Of a stretch of 64,000 nucleotides of DNA, positions 59,781 through 64,000 are shown in pieces. Positions within the stretch are counted from its first letter, which is position 1; every line of letters begins with the position of its first letter. This stretch comes from Sinonovacula constricta. Its lineage: Eukaryota; Mollusca; Bivalvia; Cardiida; Solecurtidae. Location of the stretch: NCBI GenBank assembly GCA_007844125.1, contig CM017556.1:20249607-20313606 (forward strand), read 5' to 3'. A program made the translations under genes and the position numbers. The notes beneath the pieces were generated by a model that saw only the letters and a program-made list of their open reading frames with translations, searched no databases and had not been told where the DNA came from.

Positions 59781-61814
59781 TTACCGTCACAAGTTAAAAA
59801 TATAATTATGATGGGAGAGTCTTATGTAACACATCAATTCAAAGGTATGTCGGTTGTATCTCAAATTATTCATTTGCTCAAAATTTATGCATTTAAATTT
59901 CTCCGAAGCACATTTGCTTACACCGTATCCGGCTCAAAATACAAATATACAAAATAAAATATATAATTAAAAACGAGAATTTTGTTCTTCCAAAATAAAG
60001 TACACAAAGTTTGTAGTACATCAGATATCTACTAAATATCCTTGCGATCAAGTGCTTTGCAATTTCATTTTTATAATGTTCTAAAATACAGTGTAAATGA
60101 TGATATGCCTTATTAAAAGAGATATATGATAAAATGTTTCTTAAATACTACCACGTCCATAAAATGAAAACGAAAAAAGAGATAATAATGAGAAACTTAT
60201 TAACTAATCATATACGAGTTGCCTCCCTTTACTTGAAAGTGTCTTAAACGCTTGACTGGATTAGACGTCGTAAAGAATTCAAGCGTTTCTAGCAGAATGC
60301 TACAAGTTTGAAATGATCTCGATAAGAAGATCTACAAACATAAGGTAAACTTTACGAAGGGTTCAAATATATATCGTGTAATAGTTCATATTTGGCGCCT
60401 ACTGGCAAACGATCACACTCACCAAGTACCATACTCTTGTCGGTTGTTTTCTTAGAAACTGTTTATAAAAAAAACCACTAAATTATATAGATTCAATCTC
60501 GGGAATATATTTATAACCCCAAATCTATGCACCATAGCAGAGAACAAGTTTGATCTTAGAATAAAATTGTTTAAATATATGTGCTGCATTAAAGTAGGCA
60601 AATAGATACATTTGGTACTTTTTAATTGCAAAAGTTTATTATTTTCCTTGCCGAGATACCTTTTGATACTAAGCCGCCCATGATAATGTAGGAGTAAATA
60701 TCATGTCCATGAATTTGGACATATTAGTCGTTTTACCTGGATTACCATGAACTGGCCAGCTTTGTCAAGATTTTATCATACGAGGTTAAATGTGGTAACC
60801 GACACTTTGCCAATATCAAATACATAAAACAATATCTAACCATTGCTTTGGGGAACATGGGCATATTTTTTTATAAATTGATACTTTAGTCTCAATAATA
60901 CGATTTTAAATACTAACTGAATTTATAGACAAGAACTAATCCCGAAAAATATCACTCTGAATATATATTCTTTCCAACTGTATAAAAACATCTCGACAGT
61001 GATCTCAACTGAAAATAGATATGCTTGTTAGTTGACGACAAACTTAGGCAGTTTAATTTGAAACTGACAACAAAGCGCATAAGTACATGTTTGTCTTCCG
61101 TTTCTGCTAGTAATTCTATTCCGGGTAAAAATTATAATTTATTATTATTATTATTTATAATAATTTAATTATTATAATAAAGTGCACTCGGATACAATTA
61201 ATATGTTGCTTTTATTATTCTACTTGCTTTAAAAAAAATAGAAAAATCTAACAAAACAATTAATATAAAAGTTGATACAAGAAAATGATTGTGTTCATTT
61301 TCATAGTTCTGCAATAAACACTAACAAGTGTTAAAGGAAAACATAAAAAGCCTAGTATTGGCTAATGTTATGACTGCCTTCTCTGGACAGTTGGTGGCTG
61401 TGATTTTATGCAAGTGCGCTTTACGTCATAACCTGCCGTCAATTTCATTATAATTTAAAATAGATAACTTCTAAGTTGTCTTGGCAAATGCATACGCTGT
61501 TATTTCGGTTTTTATCTACCTTAATGTTCAAGATAATATCACTATGTGATTATGCCCAGTTAGCATCAACTAACAGCCGGTTTTAATCTCAATCGCAGCA
61601 AAAACTGTTGCATTAAAGTTTAGTTAGACACGCATCTAGTCATGTATTGATACAATATAGTTATCCTGATATGGGGACAAAACAAAAACATAAAGTCCAC
61701 AGACCCAGACATCTTGACGGGTTTCAGTCTACAGGACGACCACTAATGAAAAGCCTAACAACTCAATACTGTACGTATTAATACAATAGGCTCCATGGAA
61801 AAGCACTAATATCT
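59781..61814. other. Downstream non-coding DNA, nothing recognised
   Basis: AT-rich. A TTA/TAA palindromic patch lies at 61136-61180. No supported coding frame. Confidence 0.4.
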
Positions 61815-62060
61815 GTGTCGTAGGCGCACATGTGATCGCGAATTGAAGAGTCGCGGACTTGTAACTCTACTGACTCCAATGTCTCTTTCCGAGTAGTTTC
61901 GGGTCCTTGAGGGAGCTAAGGCCTGAATGAGAGAAGGTCTTCAACTGAGTTGATTTGCGCCGTTGGATCAGTCGGGACGTCAAAAATAGCTAAACTTCGC
62001 AATATTTAACACCAAAGCGTCGCTGCGATGTGTTTCTTAAAACAACAACCAACAACAATA
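61815..62060 (+). repeat. Degraded SINE (family S2)
   Basis: tRNA-like head with GCGGACTTGTAACTCTACTG, a decayed B-box, the GAGAAGGTCTTCAACTGAGT body, and the shared 3' end GCGTCGCTGCGATGTGTTTC followed by (AAC)n. Matches the element at 40157. Confidence 0.6.
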
Positions 62061-62505
62061 AGAACAACAATAACGAGGAGGATATATTAAGAACTATGCA
62101 CTTCGTGTAATGCATTGAATTCGAATCAGAGAATGTTTAAATACACTGTGATTAAAAGCAGTCTTGGTGTCAGCCACATGCAATCTACGCGAGACTTCGT
62201 AAAATGGTTTTATGCGTATTCTTAACGTTTTATGACACCAAACATTTAATTCCTAATTCCTTGTAAATCTACAAATTCTCTTCACAATCAAAATATTTGA
62301 CCGTTTCTGTAAAGGAGACTTAAATAAAGCTCATACATTGACAAGATTTAGAATTAACCATAATAAAACAAGGGACTATTATAGATATTGAGATAGCATC
62401 AGTATATATTCTAACAAAATACAGTAAAATATCACATTTTGATAGCATAAAATATGTTTAACTTACGAATGAGTATAAACTTAGGAAACAGATTTTGAAT
62501 TTTCG

Positions 62506-62632
62506 TGAGCTAACACCCATTATATCACGGTTTACAGTTAAGATGAGTATTAATTTAATCACGAAGACCGTAGGGGTGAGTGATAAAATTTACGCATCTG
62601 AACGAGAAACCGTGATATATTGAGCTTTAGAT
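62506..62632. repeat. Short inverted-repeat element
   Basis: ATATCACGGTTT (62522-62533) and AAACCGTGATAT (62607-62618) are perfect inverted copies, extended outward by GAGCT on both sides and inward by partial matches. Compatible with a small MITE or a structured relic. Confidence 0.55.
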
Positions 62633-64000
62633 CACTTGAAATCTATATACATTGTAACACGTTCTACAAGAAATTTTGACTTTAAAGGGACACAAATGCG
62701 AACTTCATTGCGAACTACAATTTACGCAATGTTGTTAGGATATTTCCCTAAGTTGACTGTTCTATTTCACCCACTTCCTGGCTATATTTTTAAAGAATAC
62801 CAACAACCGACGAGTTGCATGTTTTATTTATTTATTTTTATCATAATTTAATACTTATGTTATTAGTAAAACAAGACCGCTACTTGTTTATAGAGGTAAA
62901 ATAAAGATAGAGTTAGAATATTTCTTTTTTCATATAATTGTTTCCGTTCTGTTCACACTACATTTAAGCTTTTATTAAAATATGTGTTTGAATTATATAC
63001 TTAACATTACATTAACAAAGAGATACCCCTTTATGTCATATTGATTTTGTTATTGAAATGTAATGTTGCATTCTAAGTATATTTAAAGGTATATTTCGAC
63101 ATGTAGGCGTGTCTGAGTTTCAATTTCGTTTTCGCAGTGATTAAGGGTTGTGTCTTTAAATAATTTAGCAGGTTAATATGCGACGGAATTTATTCGTGTT
63201 ATGAAAAACAACAAGCAAATAAATGCTGACGACGGGAGTATGATACTCCCAAATATAACAACTGCAAACAACTACTAAGTGTTTTGAAATTATTTCCATT
63301 ATGATCAATCATGAGCTCTGTAAAAAATAATCAAGTATTTATTTTATGTGTTGATAACTTACATGTTTGTTTGAATCAATGATCTCATGAGTTTAAAAAA
63401 AAAAACAATTTTTTTTTTGCAAACCTTTATAAAACTATTAATTAAAGAATCATATGCTCTTTTTTGATAATTGAAACATTGATTAGTGAAATATAGTAAT
63501 AAGATTAACTAGCTTTTGTGAAGTATACTTATGATTGTAACTTGTACTCCTTAATGACAAATGTAATGGAATAAAACAAAACCTCATTAATATATATATA
63601 TTACCTATTGTTTATTGAAAATATCTAAATACTAAAACGCACTAAAACTATTCACCTTTTACATTTAACTTTTCTTTTCTTTGCATAATGTTATCAAAGT
63701 TTCAACGTATTGATTCAAACTATTTTAAACATTTCTAAACTTTCAACCGTGGGAAACGTTAGGAAATCATACATATTGAACCGTGCCTTATAACGAAATA
63801 ATACGTTTGTTCTATATAAGGTTTTCTGACGCGGGAGGTTATTCGTTGAAGGAAATTATTATTTGCCGTCTCTGGCAGTAGTCAATATTAAAACTTTACC
63901 ACACGGAGAAACTCTTTTTAGTATAGTTTCTATTTTTATACAACATCGATGCAACTAAAACCATTCATTGTCTTACATGTTAACATTCTACTGCACGCTA
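62633..64000. other. Non-coding, nothing recognised
   Basis: AT-rich to the window end, with A and T homopolymers near 63393-63418. No supported feature. Confidence 0.4.

Noticed and set aside
1..64000. CRISPR array, bacterial operon, prophage or other prokaryotic defence system
   Set aside because: No direct-repeat and spacer pattern, no ribosome-binding-site-led gene clusters, and the only gene is spliced; the sequence is eukaryotic.

Overview
The window looks like AT-rich nuclear DNA from an animal, most likely a bivalve or related mollusc. The reasons are a spliced Ras-superfamily gene with canonical GT-AG introns and one very long intron, many tRNA-derived SINE copies, CR1/jockey-like non-LTR reverse transcriptase relics, trinucleotide microsatellites, and no bacterial-style operons. 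The phylum-level call is an inference from general character; no species is claimed.

Only one gene is well supported. It is a plus-strand small GTPase of the RERG/RASL group. Its coding exons are at 16196-16337, 57423-57479, 58224-58297 and 58936-59379. They join in phase to give 238 residues with all five G-boxes. Intron 1 is about 41.1 kb (16338-57422) and splits the gene just after the P-loop Thr; introns 2 and 3 are 744 and 638 bp. The protein has His where Ras has Gln61, Ala at the Ras Gly12 position (normal for RERG), an aromatic-rich and slightly lengthened switch II, a basic C-terminal tail, and no CaaX box.

Region by region: 1-16195 is upstream non-coding DNA with SINE copies (1795-1990, 5871-6184, 14233-14420), a hAT-like MITE (12763-13099), GA and GT/CT microsatellites (11.2 and 11.9 kb), and promoter-like palindromes near 13.36, 13.75 and 14.0 kb. 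16196-59379 is the gene. Its giant intron holds a 774-bp fold-back element (17211-17984), a young SINE with a perfect 11-bp target-site duplication (19103-19420), several copies of two dispersed repeat families (called R1 and R2 here), two adjacent reverse transcriptase relics (27143-28870), a near-identical 651-bp tandem array (29661-31249), a diverged 1.2-kb tandem duplication (35560-38280), and a large diverged tandem segmental duplication of about 7-7.7 kb (39785-46775 and 48180-55850). 59380-64000 is the 3' UTR and downstream non-coding DNA with a tRNA-like element, a SINE relic and a short inverted-repeat element.

No CRISPR array, operon, rRNA or convincing functional tRNA gene is seen. 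Most long open frames are chance or repeat-derived. Identities and family assignments were judged by eye, with no database search.
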